Below are positions 1 to 8,709 of a stretch of DNA of 64,000 bases, one piece after another. The DNA comes from CAYIBZ01 sp964361795 (GTDB taxonomy: Bacteria > Patescibacteriota > Minisyncoccia > UBA6257 > WO2-44-18): assembly GCA_964361795.1 (NCBI GenBank), contig CAYIBZ010000002.1:11331-75330 (forward strand). The letters run 5' to 3'. Made by a program: the position numbers and the translations under genes. Within the stretch, counting starts at the first letter, position 1; each line of letters starts with the position of its first letter. The notes beneath the pieces were generated by a model. That model was not told the origin of the DNA. It worked only from the letters and a program-made list of their open reading frames with translations, and ran no database searches.

Positions 1-21
1 AAAGACTTAGACTCCATAATT

Positions 22-189
22 TTATTTCATACCATCGCCTTTCCTGACTAATACTAACCAATTATTAGGATCTTCCGTTAAATCTCCTAAGCCAAAAAGT
101 AAACAAATTGGTATTCTGATTATCGCATAAAGAGTCATGAACGGCGGCAAAGGATAAAAAAGAAATTTTTGTATTACTGTTCTCTGCAT
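22..189 (-). CDS. possible small protein, 55 aa, unknown
   Basis: This short frame runs from an ATG at 189 to a TAA at 22-24, five bases after the stop of the GT-C gene on the same strand. An in-frame stop lies a few codons upstream of the ATG, so it is not simply the open tail of a longer frame. It is rich in aromatic and hydrophobic residues in the first half and ends in a basic tail (LVLVRKGDGMK), which resembles the last strand of some SAM methyltransferases. It could be a small coupled gene or the decayed end of one. I do not recognise a function. Confidence 0.3.
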   Translation of the reverse strand: MQRTVIQKFLFYPLPPFMTLYAIIRIPICLLFGLGDLTEDPNNWLVLVRKGDGMK

Positions 190-194
190 ACTAG

Positions 195-2042
195 CTATTT
201 AATATTATAAACTTCTACCGCTTCATTGCGATAAACTAATTCCAAGTTACTAAGGCCATGTAAAGATATTTGGCTAAAATCCCGCTCCCATGGTCCATAG
301 AAAACGTAATCCGCTTCAACATCTTTAAAACTAACAAAAAATTTTTGGTAACGATCGAGTAATTCTCTAATTTTATATTCGGGAATCCGCCGATCGCGGG
401 GGTTTTCCGGAGTGATAAAGTAATTTTGGTACAGGTAAGTGCGCGCGTCGGCGAGGTTGCTTATGGCGTATGCCTGATCGCAATTATCGCGGCAAATTAG
501 GCCTGCGCCGTCGCGCAGCCGGGCTCCCAAAATTTTTGGATCAACATTAAATAATTTATTGGCGGCCAGGAAGCGCTCTTCCATGTCAAAGTTGGAAATG
601 GAGGTAACTTGTCCCCATGGTAAAAATGGCCTGGCCGAAGTATATGCCGAGATATAAATGGAAGTCAGTAATGACGGCGATATCACTTTTGGCTCATTTA
701 GGTTTTGGTCCATCCAGCGGTAGGCGGTCAAAACATCTTCTGGTAAAACATAATTTTTCAAAGTTTCCTGATTCGGCGAAATAAACATCGCCGCATTAAT
801 AACCTTTTTAAGGATCAGAAGTGATGATAAAACCAGCATAATCGCCAAAATGAATTGGGCTTTTTTCGAATATTTCCAATCCTTGTATCCGCAATATACG
901 ATATCCAAAACAATCACGAACAGAATCGGATTAATCGCTCTTGGCCAATGATCCGAGTGTGGAACATAACCGATAACTAATTGGATATTCCAAATTATGA
1001 AAGCCGCGGCTATAGCGCAAAAATACAGCACGGCCCGCAGTCGCCTTTCCGGAACACGCCACATTGTCCAATAGACCAAAACTGCGGCGGTCGCGTAAAT
1101 GATATAGGCCGGCCACACCTGCCATGTAAAATTACGACCAATCTCCAAACCGATGCGATCAATCAGATCTTCGCCTCCAGGTACGGCCTTCAAGGCGAAA
1201 TAATTTATGAAATAAGGAATGCTAACCACAGCAGTCGTCGCAACCAATAAACCGGTATTTCTCAAGCGGGGCCAATCAGTCTTTCGGAGCCGAAATAAAC
1301 AATACAAAAACACCAACACTAGAACCACTGCCCAATAAACCCAAATATGAAAATAAGTATAAAATAACAACCCGGCTGTGAAGCCGGCCAAAATCGAGTA
1401 TGCCCATATGGATTTCTGCCAAAATAGAAGAAAACTCGCAATAGCTGCGAGATACGGAATCGTCGTAAGTAACGGGTGATCGGCTCGAGAGTAAAAAAGC
1501 AAAGGTAAAAGCGTCTTGATCCCGGGATAAAAGTTTTTTAGAACAATGTTGGAAAAATTAGTTAAACCAAGGAAGGCTTCGGTGGTCACCAGCGAAACCG
1601 GGGTCAGGATGCCTATTAAACCGAAAAAAAGTGACCATAATTTAGTCCGTTCAAAAATTATCAGACCGATCCCGTAAAACAGCAAAAATAAAATTGCCGG
1701 AATTACAAACAGAGCCGTCAAATAACCGTTAGTAATATCGCCAAATAGTGATATAAAAAAACCCAAGATCAGCGGCGGCAAAGAAGGATACATGCCTGGA
1801 CTACTGTAATCAAAAAATAGGTCGGCGGGGGGGAAGTGGCCATCCGCGACCTCCCGAGCGAATTGGAAATAACCGTCTCCACCGTCATGCAAACGTAAAA
1901 ACTGATTAAGTACGAATGTCCGACCGGTTGCCTCAACGGCTTGCTTGATCAATAACTGTGGCGTAACGCTCAAGGAGCCAACCAATATAGTGGCTAGAAC
2001 CAGAACTGCTATCCAAATATAATTAGCGCGCTGTTTGGACAT
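195..2042 (-). CDS. GT-C type multi-pass membrane protein
   Basis: A protein of about 615 residues with many hydrophobic segments and a soluble C-terminal domain, the layout of GT-C glycosyltransferases that use lipid-linked sugars. The longest frame begins at a TTG at 2081. I prefer the ATG at 2042, because the paralogue at 32607 aligns from this point (membrane anchor followed by GSL.TP..LIK) and this start leaves a 20-base gap to the upstream gene. The segment after the first helix (LHDGGDGYFQFAREVADGHF) carries acidic residues where GT-C enzymes keep their catalytic Asp. It sits downstream of two GT2 genes in the same direction. Acceptor and donor cannot be read from sequence. Confidence 0.75.
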   Translation of the reverse strand: MSKQRANYIWIAVLVLATILVGSLSVTPQLLIKQAVEATGRTFVLNQFLRLHDGGDGYFQFAREVADGHFPPADLFFDYSSPGMYPSLPPLILGFFISLFGDITNGYLTALFVIPAILFLLFYGIGLIIFERTKLWSLFFGLIGILTPVSLVTTEAFLGLTNFSNIVLKNFYPGIKTLLPLLFYSRADHPLLTTIPYLAAIASFLLFWQKSIWAYSILAGFTAGLLFYTYFHIWVYWAVVLVLVFLYCLFRLRKTDWPRLRNTGLLVATTAVVSIPYFINYFALKAVPGGEDLIDRIGLEIGRNFTWQVWPAYIIYATAAVLVYWTMWRVPERRLRAVLYFCAIAAAFIIWNIQLVIGYVPHSDHWPRAINPILFVIVLDIVYCGYKDWKYSKKAQFILAIMLVLSSLLILKKVINAAMFISPNQETLKNYVLPEDVLTAYRWMDQNLNEPKVISPSLLTSIYISAYTSARPFLPWGQVTSISNFDMEERFLAANKLFNVDPKILGARLRDGAGLICRDNCDQAYAISNLADARTYLYQNYFITPENPRDRRIPEYKIRELLDRYQKFFVSFKDVEADYVFYGPWERDFSQISLHGLSNLELVYRNEAVEVYNIK

Positions 2043-2062
2043 AATTAAAATATTCAAAATTC

Positions 2063-2791
2063 TTAGTGGAATTTTTTCCAAACTTTAATCGTATCTTTCA
2101 AAAAACCGAAAATAATCGCCGGCCTTATGAACGCGAAAATCTTCCCACCTGCCCATATCTGGGCCTCGGCAACGCCCCGAGTTCTGGGATAATGATGAAC
2201 CCCAATCTCCCCTATCGTGAACCCGTTCCGAAGCGCGGTAAGGTAAATTTCAACGTTCACAACACCCTGCGTCAGATCAGGCAAAAAATTAACGACGTCA
2301 ATCACCTTGCGACGATATAATTTGAACGCGCAATTAATATCTTTAACCTTCAGGCCAAAAAGCAACCGCATCGTCCAATTATAAATTTTAGAGGTCCAGG
2401 CCCGCATCAAAGGATCGAATCGTTTTAACTTATAACCGGTTACGATGTCGTATTTAGAAATCAGCGGCAACAGAAGATCGAGTTCATTGATATCGAACTG
2501 CATGTCGCCATCGGTGTAAAAAATCAATTCTTTTCTAGAATTTTTGAATCCGTCCCGCAATACTTGCGCGTAGCCAAAATTCTTCGGCTTAGCTATAAGC
2601 CGCAATTGCGGAATATCTTTTTGCAGTTCCGTAGTGATCTCGTTGGTTCGATCAATACTCCCCTCGCTCACAACCAGAATCTCGTAATTCTGAAAACGCG
2701 GCTTTAAATAATTATTTATTTTCATAACGGCTTCACGGACATTTTCTTCTTCGTTATAGCAAGGTATAAAGACCGAGATGCTTTGATTCAT
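2063..2791 (-). CDS. GT2 family glycosyltransferase (DPM1-like)
   Basis: A 242-residue GT-A fold glycosyltransferase. It opens with the family motif PCYNEEE (10-16) and carries the metal-binding DGD at 94-96 in FYTDGDMQFD. The usual DDGS after the second strand is SEGS here. Length and lack of strong membrane helices fit soluble polyprenyl-phosphate sugar synthases that charge a lipid carrier from a nucleotide sugar. Such a product could feed the adjacent GT-C protein. Its start overlaps the stop of the preceding gene by one base (TAATG), so translation is probably coupled. The exact sugar is unknown. Confidence 0.85.
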   Translation of the reverse strand: MNQSISVFIPCYNEEENVREAVMKINNYLKPRFQNYEILVVSEGSIDRTNEITTELQKDIPQLRLIAKPKNFGYAQVLRDGFKNSRKELIFYTDGDMQFDINELDLLLPLISKYDIVTGYKLKRFDPLMRAWTSKIYNWTMRLLFGLKVKDINCAFKLYRRKVIDVVNFLPDLTQGVVNVEIYLTALRNGFTIGEIGVHHYPRTRGVAEAQIWAGGKIFAFIRPAIIFGFLKDTIKVWKKFH

Positions 2792-3711
2792 TATTTCACT
2801 ATAACCTCTTTTATATTGTAGGGAGGTTTCCCGGTGGATTCATGGTAGTTCCTTATCAATAATTCCGCTAAAAATCCCATCGCGAATAAGACCAAGCCGG
2901 AAATAAAAAACAGCGAAGCTACAAGTGGCAATGGCGAGCGCCCGAAATCAAAACCTTCAAAAATTTTCAGATAAGCGGAGTAGCCGCCAGAAAGAATAGC
3001 CAGAAACCAACTGAACAGGGCGAGACCGCCGAAGATCAGAAGTGGCCTAACCGTGGACGTGAGAAACCTGACGGTTAAAAGATCCGATATGTCCTTAACG
3101 GCTTTCAAAAAATTATGTTTAGATACGCCTAACTTTCTGGCGTGATGATTAACTTCCACTTCGGCGACTTTCGCGCCCTGCAAAAAAAGATATGCCGGTA
3201 AAAAAACGTGCATTTCTCCATAAAGATGGACGTCTTTTAAAACAGACGCGCGATAGGCCTTCAGAGCGCAGGCATGATCATGAAGATAAAGGCCAGTAAC
3301 TTTGCGGGTCAGCCAATTAGCCAGACGAGAGAGGACCTTCCTGTCCGCTGGGTCGTGTCGGTTTTTCCGCCAGCCGGAAACCACGTCATATCCTTCGTTA
3401 ATTTTCGTGATAAGATTAGGAATATCTTCCGGGTCATTTTGCAAATCGGCGTCCATGGTGATAACGATGTCACCCTTGGCCAATTTCAACCCCGCGTCCA
3501 GCCCGGCGGTCTGACCAATGTTTTTAGCTATAACAACTATTTTGATTGGAGAAAGTTTTTTGAGTTTTTCTAGGGTCCGATCAGTCGAACCATTATCAAC
3601 AGCAATAATCTCGTAGGGCTGGCCAATTTTATCTAATACTCTAAGAATAGTTCCATAGAGCACTTCAACGCTTTCTTCTTCGTTATAAGCGGGAAATACT
3701 ACAGAAATCAT
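2791..3711 (-). CDS. GT2 glycosyltransferase with C-terminal membrane anchor
   Basis: A membrane-anchored GT2 enzyme of about 306 residues. FPAYNEEE lies at the N-terminus, VDNGSTDRT near 39-47, and the metal site DADLQNDPED begins at 87. Two hydrophobic helices near 230-250 and 265-290 are typical of GtrB and ArnC polyprenyl-phosphate glycosyltransferases, which make undecaprenyl-phosphate sugars on the inner face of the membrane. The frame is open back to a TTG at 3729, but the ATG at 3711 begins exactly at the conserved first strand and is preferred. Its stop shares one base with the next gene's ATG. Together with that second GT2 it probably supplies lipid-linked sugar donors. Confidence 0.85.
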   Translation of the reverse strand: MISVVFPAYNEEESVEVLYGTILRVLDKIGQPYEIIAVDNGSTDRTLEKLKKLSPIKIVVIAKNIGQTAGLDAGLKLAKGDIVITMDADLQNDPEDIPNLITKINEGYDVVSGWRKNRHDPADRKVLSRLANWLTRKVTGLYLHDHACALKAYRASVLKDVHLYGEMHVFLPAYLFLQGAKVAEVEVNHHARKLGVSKHNFLKAVKDISDLLTVRFLTSTVRPLLIFGGLALFSWFLAILSGGYSAYLKIFEGFDFGRSPLPLVASLFFISGLVLFAMGFLAELLIRNYHESTGKPPYNIKEVIVK

Positions 3712-3752
3712 TACTGAATAGTAAGCCAATTACTCTTATAATTCAATCGCAG

Positions 3753-4871
3753 TTATTTCTTAAGGATTTTCTCTTTTTCCAATTTTTTCATGCTCTCTTG
3801 AAGATATTTTATAGCCTCCGGACAGCTTTTTGCCCATTCTACAAACTCCGTAACACTATCGAAAATATTTCGCTTGGGCCGCCAACCCAACTTTTTGAGT
3901 TTGGAAATGTCCATTATGGAATTACGCGGAGCGTTAATCCTGAACAGGCCGGGCAAGACCGTACGGAATTTAACTCTCACAAATTTACAAACTGCCCTCG
4001 CGAGATCATTTACTCTAGTTTGGCCTCCACTACCGACATTAAAGACCTGATAATCCGCTCGCGGATCTTTCAAAACTGTAAGGTGGGCGTCAACAACATC
4101 ATGAACATTAACAAAATCCCGAACCTGCTGGCCATCTTCCTGCATTACAATCGGTTGATCGGCCAATGCTCGCACGCAGAAATCCCGTAAGGCTCCGGAA
4201 TAGAAATGACGGATGGACTGGCGTGATCCCTGGACAATCGAATAGCGAAGCGCAACGGACGGTATCTGATAAATTTTTCCAAGGATTATAGCAGTTTTTT
4301 CTGATGCCCACTTGGAAATACCATAGGGTATCACAGGTTTCGGATCATCATCTTCCAGTTCCGGCATCGGTTCAGCTAATGCTTGATCTTTGGGACAAAT
4401 CACTTCCCATTGATGTCCATGTAATTGCGATTCCGGCCGTGATTCGGCGTAAAAAACACCATGCTTCGAACAACGGTACTTGCCTTCTCCGTAGAGAGAT
4501 TGAGAAGAGGCCACGATTACCTTCTTTATCGGTAGCTTCTTTTCCAGAATAATTTCATAAAGCAAAGCTGCGCTACGTGAATTAGTATCAAAAAAAGTAG
4601 AAAAATCCGGATGATAATCCATGTAAGCGGCCAGATGGAAAACGTAAGAAACGCCCCGCAGCGCTTTTTCCCAATCTTTCTTATTCCGCACATCGCCCTT
4701 CATGAACTTCGCCTTTTTATTAAACCAATCCGGCAACTTACCGTTGTGAGTAGGCGGTTGAAGATTATCCAGCACCCGGACTCGATAACCATTTTCAATC
4801 AGCGCGTCCACTAGGTGCGAACCGATGAATCCGGCCCCGCCAGTTACTAAAACAAGGTTATTTTTGGGCAT
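3753..4871 (-). CDS. NAD-dependent nucleotide-sugar epimerase/dehydratase
   Basis: An extended short-chain dehydrogenase of 372 residues. The NAD motif TGGAGFIGSH is at 10-19, Ser residues are at 122-123 and the catalytic pair is Tyr183/Lys187 (YGISK). Between about 130 and 175 it carries an insert with Cys134, His137, His151, His153 and Cys159, which could hold zinc. Such inserts occur in a subgroup related to dTDP-L-rhamnose 4-epimerases, but I cannot assign the substrate. The start overlaps the stop of the upstream Gfo/Idh oxidoreductase by 14 bases, so the two are in one operon and may act in the same sugar pathway. Confidence 0.85.
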   Translation of the reverse strand: MPKNNLVLVTGGAGFIGSHLVDALIENGYRVRVLDNLQPPTHNGKLPDWFNKKAKFMKGDVRNKKDWEKALRGVSYVFHLAAYMDYHPDFSTFFDTNSRSAALLYEIILEKKLPIKKVIVASSQSLYGEGKYRCSKHGVFYAESRPESQLHGHQWEVICPKDQALAEPMPELEDDDPKPVIPYGISKWASEKTAIILGKIYQIPSVALRYSIVQGSRQSIRHFYSGALRDFCVRALADQPIVMQEDGQQVRDFVNVHDVVDAHLTVLKDPRADYQVFNVGSGGQTRVNDLARAVCKFVRVKFRTVLPGLFRINAPRNSIMDISKLKKLGWRPKRNIFDSVTEFVEWAKSCPEAIKYLQESMKKLEKEKILKK

Positions 4872-5865
4872 AAATTTTTTCCACGATTCTTAAAGTTTCA
4901 TAAGCGTCACGACCACTGGGCTTAGTCTCACGACCACTTTTAACCGCATCGGCAAATTCTTTCAAAACTAGCGCCAAGGAACGATCAGCGTCCGAATTGC
5001 AAATAACTCTGTTTTCTTTCGGAGAACCAATAAAATTTCCCGGCCGAATTCCGAAAATCAACTTTTCTTCCCCGCCATATCTTTTCCCTAGCCCTTCAAC
5101 CTTCAAGAATCCCCTGGTTCCATATATTTCAAACGAATGGATTGGATCCCAGTTGGTCCAGCTAACATGAATGGAGGCAACCCGGTTTTTGGTGTTTTTC
5201 AAAAGTACAAATGCGTTATCGTCAACATCGGAACTCCAAAACAAATTTTCTGCGAAACCGACAATTTCTTTTACATTGCCCAAAAAATATTTAGCCAAGT
5301 CTATCATATGAACTCCTTGATCCAGCAACTCACCACCGCCAAGAACTTTTCTGTGACGCCATTCCTTTTTATAACCAGGACGTCCGCCAAAACCGTAACG
5401 AGCCCGGATAAATAAAATCTCGCCTATCTTACCTTCCTTGATTGCCTTATCGGCTTTCACGAAAGCGTCATGGAAACGATGGTTGAAGGATACTAAATAA
5501 TGAAGCTTTTTTCTTTTAGCAAGTAAAATCGCTTTTTGAATGTCAGATGATTTTACAGCGCCCGGTTTCTCGCAAATGACATTTTTGCCAGCGCTTAAGG
5601 AGATTAATGAAATCGGCGCCAATAAAAAAGTCGGGACCGCTATGATTACCGTGTCGATATCATCACGCTTTAAAATATTCCGATAATCCGCCGCCGCCTC
5701 GCAATTTTTCAGCATGATTGCCAACTCCTTCGCGCGATTAATGTCCTTATCCGCTATGACACGCAAAGTAAAATCCGATGAATGCGTAGCTGCCATAACC
5801 CAGCGCTTGCCCATTCCACCGGCGCCGATTAAGGCCAGATTCATTTTTTTATTGATTTTTTTCAT
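4858..5865 (-). CDS. Gfo/Idh/MocA family oxidoreductase
   Basis: A 335-residue NAD(P)-dependent sugar oxidoreductase. The dinucleotide motif GAGGMG is at 14-19 and the family's EKP triad at 99-101 (ICEKPGAV). The C-terminal half contains the GGELLDQGVHMIDLAKY segment that carries the active-site His. Relatives oxidise or reduce positions on nucleotide sugars or free sugars. It lies two bases after the SDR/UGDH fusion and overlaps the epimerase behind it, so a joint pathway making a modified nucleotide sugar is likely. The start could also be the ATG at 5844 (MNLALIG). Confidence 0.85.
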   Translation of the reverse strand: MKKINKKMNLALIGAGGMGKRWVMAATHSSDFTLRVIADKDINRAKELAIMLKNCEAAADYRNILKRDDIDTVIIAVPTFLLAPISLISLSAGKNVICEKPGAVKSSDIQKAILLAKRKKLHYLVSFNHRFHDAFVKADKAIKEGKIGEILFIRARYGFGGRPGYKKEWRHRKVLGGGELLDQGVHMIDLAKYFLGNVKEIVGFAENLFWSSDVDDNAFVLLKNTKNRVASIHVSWTNWDPIHSFEIYGTRGFLKVEGLGKRYGGEEKLIFGIRPGNFIGSPKENRVICNSDADRSLALVLKEFADAVKSGRETKPSGRDAYETLRIVEKIYAQK

Positions 5866-5867
5866 GA

Positions 5868-7991
5868 CTATCTTCCTATGCCTAGATACTTGAACCCGGC
5901 CGAGCGGATCTCGGATTCCCGATCGGCGAAAAAGTTTCGAGTATCAAAGACAACGGCCGGATTTTTCATAATTTGCTTTAGCTTGGTAAAATCCAGACTC
6001 TTAATTTCTGGCCCAGGGGTGATAGCAAGAATCACGTCCGATCCCGCCGCAGCCTCGTAAGGATCTTTAGAAAAATCTCCTTCCGCTCCGGCGTCAAAAA
6101 TTTTCACGGAAGCTCCGTGATCTTCCAGCATTTTTTTTACTTCCATTGGCAGAGATCTTCGAAGTGTCGGTGTCCCCGCCTTATAGGTTGCCCCGAGGAT
6201 TGTAACTAATCTTCCCCGAAGACTCCCTAATGATCTATTTAAAACATCGATAACCAGATTTTTTCTATCGGTATTTTTCTTAAGAACGCCTGTGATCACC
6301 GGCAAGGTGGTGACGCCTGACTCTTTCATTATATCCAAAAGAGCGTTTAAATCTCGGCCCAAAGTTCCTCCGGAAAATCCCAAACTCGGATCAAGATACG
6401 CCTTGTTTCCGATGCGGGAATCGGAAACCAAAGCTTTTTTAACATCCAGAATATCCGCGCCGGTTTTTTCACAAACATCAGCGATGTCATACGCGAAGGT
6501 CAGCGAAGTCGCTAAAAAGGCGTTCAGGGCGTGCTTGGCGACTTCGGCCGATTCCGCCGACATCTTTAAAACTGGGCAATTCAACTCGGCGAAAATTTCT
6601 TTCATTTTTGCAAACGCGTCCGCGGAACCGGTGCCGACAACCACTCTCTCTGGGTTAAAGAAACAATTCACGGCATTACCCAGTCTTAAATTTTCCGGAC
6701 TATAGGCGTAGTCAAATTTTAAACCGGCTCTTTTTTCTTTTATAAATTCTATGATTTTTTTAGACGTACCGACCGGCAACTGGCTGGAGATCACTATCAA
6801 AACGCCCTGTTTCACGAACGGCAAAGATTTTTCCAAAAGATCAAAAATTATTTTTACATCCGGCTTGTCTTCATCATTAACGGGAGTATCCATCGTAATC
6901 CAGAAAACATCTTGGTCGGCGATTTTACTAAAATTATCGTGGTAGGCAAGACGACCTTCGGATTGATTTTTAGATATCAATAATTCTAATTTTGGCTCGG
7001 CAACTGGTGGAACTGTGAATTTCTTCTCATCAATGCCGCTAACTTTATGTCCCAATTCCGCCAAGCCGGCAGAATAAATCTCCCCCAAATGCCATAATCC
7101 AACTACTGCGATTTTATGAGAACGGAAATTAGAATCCGGATTTTTTCTCAACATCGAATTTCCCAAAGTGGTCCTTCTAAGATTGTAGGTATCGGGATTA
7201 CAGATTTCGTTTTTAAACAAGGGAAATTTACGATAATTATCCCAAACCGCGGAAAGGATTTTGCCGGTAATCTCATTTGCTTCATTGGAAGCCAAAAACA
7301 AACAGAGATCGGCCGCTTTTTGAGGCGAAACACCCCCTTCTTGTTTCTGTTTTAGAAAACGTTCATATGCCTCCCGACCAACCTTTTCCGGTCCGGCAGC
7401 TAATAGGTCGTCGATCAATTTAGTATTTACCGCGCCGGGAGCAATGGCGTTGACACTGATATTAAATCCTTTGAGTTCAGCCGCTACCGTTTCATTGAAG
7501 CGGGCAATTGCACCCTTAGAGGCTGCGTATCCGCTAAAATTGGGAAAGGCGCCTTCTCCGCCGCCGACGAAATTAATTATTTTGCCTCCGCCTTGTTTTT
7601 TCATAAGCGGCGCCAATGTCTTGATCATTAAGAAAGTCCCGATGAGGTTGACATCAATAACCTTCCGCCATTCATTTAAATCGTTGTCTATAGCGGGACC
7701 GATGGGGCCGAAAATTCCGGCGGCATTAACTAAAATGTCCGCTTTATCGCCGAATTTTTCGTTCAGAATTCTTAAAATATCATTAGCGACTTTTGGATTG
7801 GAAATATCCGCGGAATAAATTTCTATTTTTATCGGAAACGACGCGAGCTTGGACTTGGCCTTTTCGAGTTCTTCCTGACTCCTAGAAATCAAAAAAAGAT
7901 CCGCTCCGGCCTTAGCGAAATTTTCTGCTATCGTAAATCCTATTCCTCGGCTTCCGCCAGTAATAACGGCGGTTTTCCCGTTCAAAATCAT
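5868..7991 (-). CDS. SDR oxidoreductase fused to UDP-glucose dehydrogenase-like domain lacking the catalytic Cys
   Basis: A two-enzyme fusion of about 707 residues. Residues 1-270 are a short-chain dehydrogenase with TGGSRGIG at 11-18, NAAG near 89 and Tyr155/Lys159 (YAASK). The usual catalytic Ser region reads VGGG. Residues 285-707 are a UDP-glucose/GDP-mannose dehydrogenase with YSPENLRLG and an AKHALNAFLAT helix. Where the family has the thioester-forming Cys (GGSCFPKD), this protein reads GGTLGRD, with Thr at 543. It may therefore stop at the aldehyde, do only an alcohol oxidation, or be non-catalytic. The ATG at 7991 lies six bases after a TATAAT box, so the transcript is probably leaderless. 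An ATG at 7997 is also in frame. Confidence 0.85.
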   Translation of the reverse strand: MILNGKTAVITGGSRGIGFTIAENFAKAGADLFLISRSQEELEKAKSKLASFPIKIEIYSADISNPKVANDILRILNEKFGDKADILVNAAGIFGPIGPAIDNDLNEWRKVIDVNLIGTFLMIKTLAPLMKKQGGGKIINFVGGGEGAFPNFSGYAASKGAIARFNETVAAELKGFNISVNAIAPGAVNTKLIDDLLAAGPEKVGREAYERFLKQKQEGGVSPQKAADLCLFLASNEANEITGKILSAVWDNYRKFPLFKNEICNPDTYNLRRTTLGNSMLRKNPDSNFRSHKIAVVGLWHLGEIYSAGLAELGHKVSGIDEKKFTVPPVAEPKLELLISKNQSEGRLAYHDNFSKIADQDVFWITMDTPVNDEDKPDVKIIFDLLEKSLPFVKQGVLIVISSQLPVGTSKKIIEFIKEKRAGLKFDYAYSPENLRLGNAVNCFFNPERVVVGTGSADAFAKMKEIFAELNCPVLKMSAESAEVAKHALNAFLATSLTFAYDIADVCEKTGADILDVKKALVSDSRIGNKAYLDPSLGFSGGTLGRDLNALLDIMKESGVTTLPVITGVLKKNTDRKNLVIDVLNRSLGSLRGRLVTILGATYKAGTPTLRRSLPMEVKKMLEDHGASVKIFDAGAEGDFSKDPYEAAAGSDVILAITPGPEIKSLDFTKLKQIMKNPAVVFDTRNFFADRESEIRSAGFKYLGIGR

Positions 7992-7997
7992 ATGCAT

Positions 7998-8025
7998 ATT
8001 ATAGTATAAAAAGGCGATTTTTCAA
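7998..8025 (-). promoter_or_regulatory. promoter for the SDR/UGDH fusion gene
   Basis: On the minus strand a perfect TATAAT (7998-8003) is preceded by TTGAAA (8020-8025) with a 16-base spacer. The -10 box ends six bases before the ATG at 7991, which would place the transcription start at or next to the start codon. It lies in the 40-base gap after the nucleotidyltransferase gene. Confidence 0.6.
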
Positions 8026-8031
8026 GTTAAA

Positions 8032-8709
8032 TCAAGAAATCAGCTTCTCAACCCGTTCCAGATCGCTCGGGTTAGTAATATCACCGATAAAGTTCTGAAT
8101 TTTAACCGGGTAAACTTTATGATCTTTCACGAATTGATGCAGAAGGGACGTAAAATAATATTCGCCTTTCTGGTTTGACAATGGTGAATAATTGAAAATA
8201 TCGCTATTTAAAACCATAATGCCGTCAACTGCGATATTAGATTTGGGGGTCTCCGGTTTTTCTATGACCTCTTCGATCGTCCCATCCAGTCGCAGGGTAA
8301 CCATGCCGTGAGCGCGCGGATTATGAGATTCGAAAGTCGCTACACTAAGCTCTTCTTTCAAACAATTTTTAAAATCTTCTTTTTTGGGCAATTCATCGCC
8401 ATAAACAAATAAAAATCTCTCGCCCGCCTTAATAAAAGGCTTGGCCGCTAAAAAACTGTAAGCATTTCCTTGATCAGAGCCCTCGGCAAATATTATTTTT
8501 TTACCGTTAAATTCACTGCCCAAAAACTGCCTGATCTGATCGCCAAGATATTTAACAACCACAATGACCTCGTCCACTTCCAGCGGCAAAGCGTCAATAA
8601 CGTATTCAATAACAGGCTTATTATTTACTTTTAAAAGCGGCTTAGGCGTATTTGCGGTGAGGGTTTTCATCCTCTCTCCTTTGCCGGCCGCCAGAATAAT
8701 CACTTTCAT
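8032..8709 (-). CDS. sugar-phosphate nucleotidyltransferase
   Basis: A 225-residue GT-A fold nucleotidyltransferase that joins a sugar 1-phosphate to an NTP. The signature LAAGKGERM is at 6-14, followed by TPKPLLKVNNKPV, and FVYGDELPK marks the metal site. The length fits single-domain enzymes of the RmlA/mannose-1-phosphate guanylyltransferase superfamily without the left-handed helix tail. The ATG overlaps the stop of the GT-B-like gene upstream by four bases (ATGA). The nucleotide and sugar used are not evident. Confidence 0.85.
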   Translation of the reverse strand: MKVIILAAGKGERMKTLTANTPKPLLKVNNKPVIEYVIDALPLEVDEVIVVVKYLGDQIRQFLGSEFNGKKIIFAEGSDQGNAYSFLAAKPFIKAGERFLFVYGDELPKKEDFKNCLKEELSVATFESHNPRAHGMVTLRLDGTIEEVIEKPETPKSNIAVDGIMVLNSDIFNYSPLSNQKGEYYFTSLLHQFVKDHKVYPVKIQNFIGDITNPSDLERVEKLIS

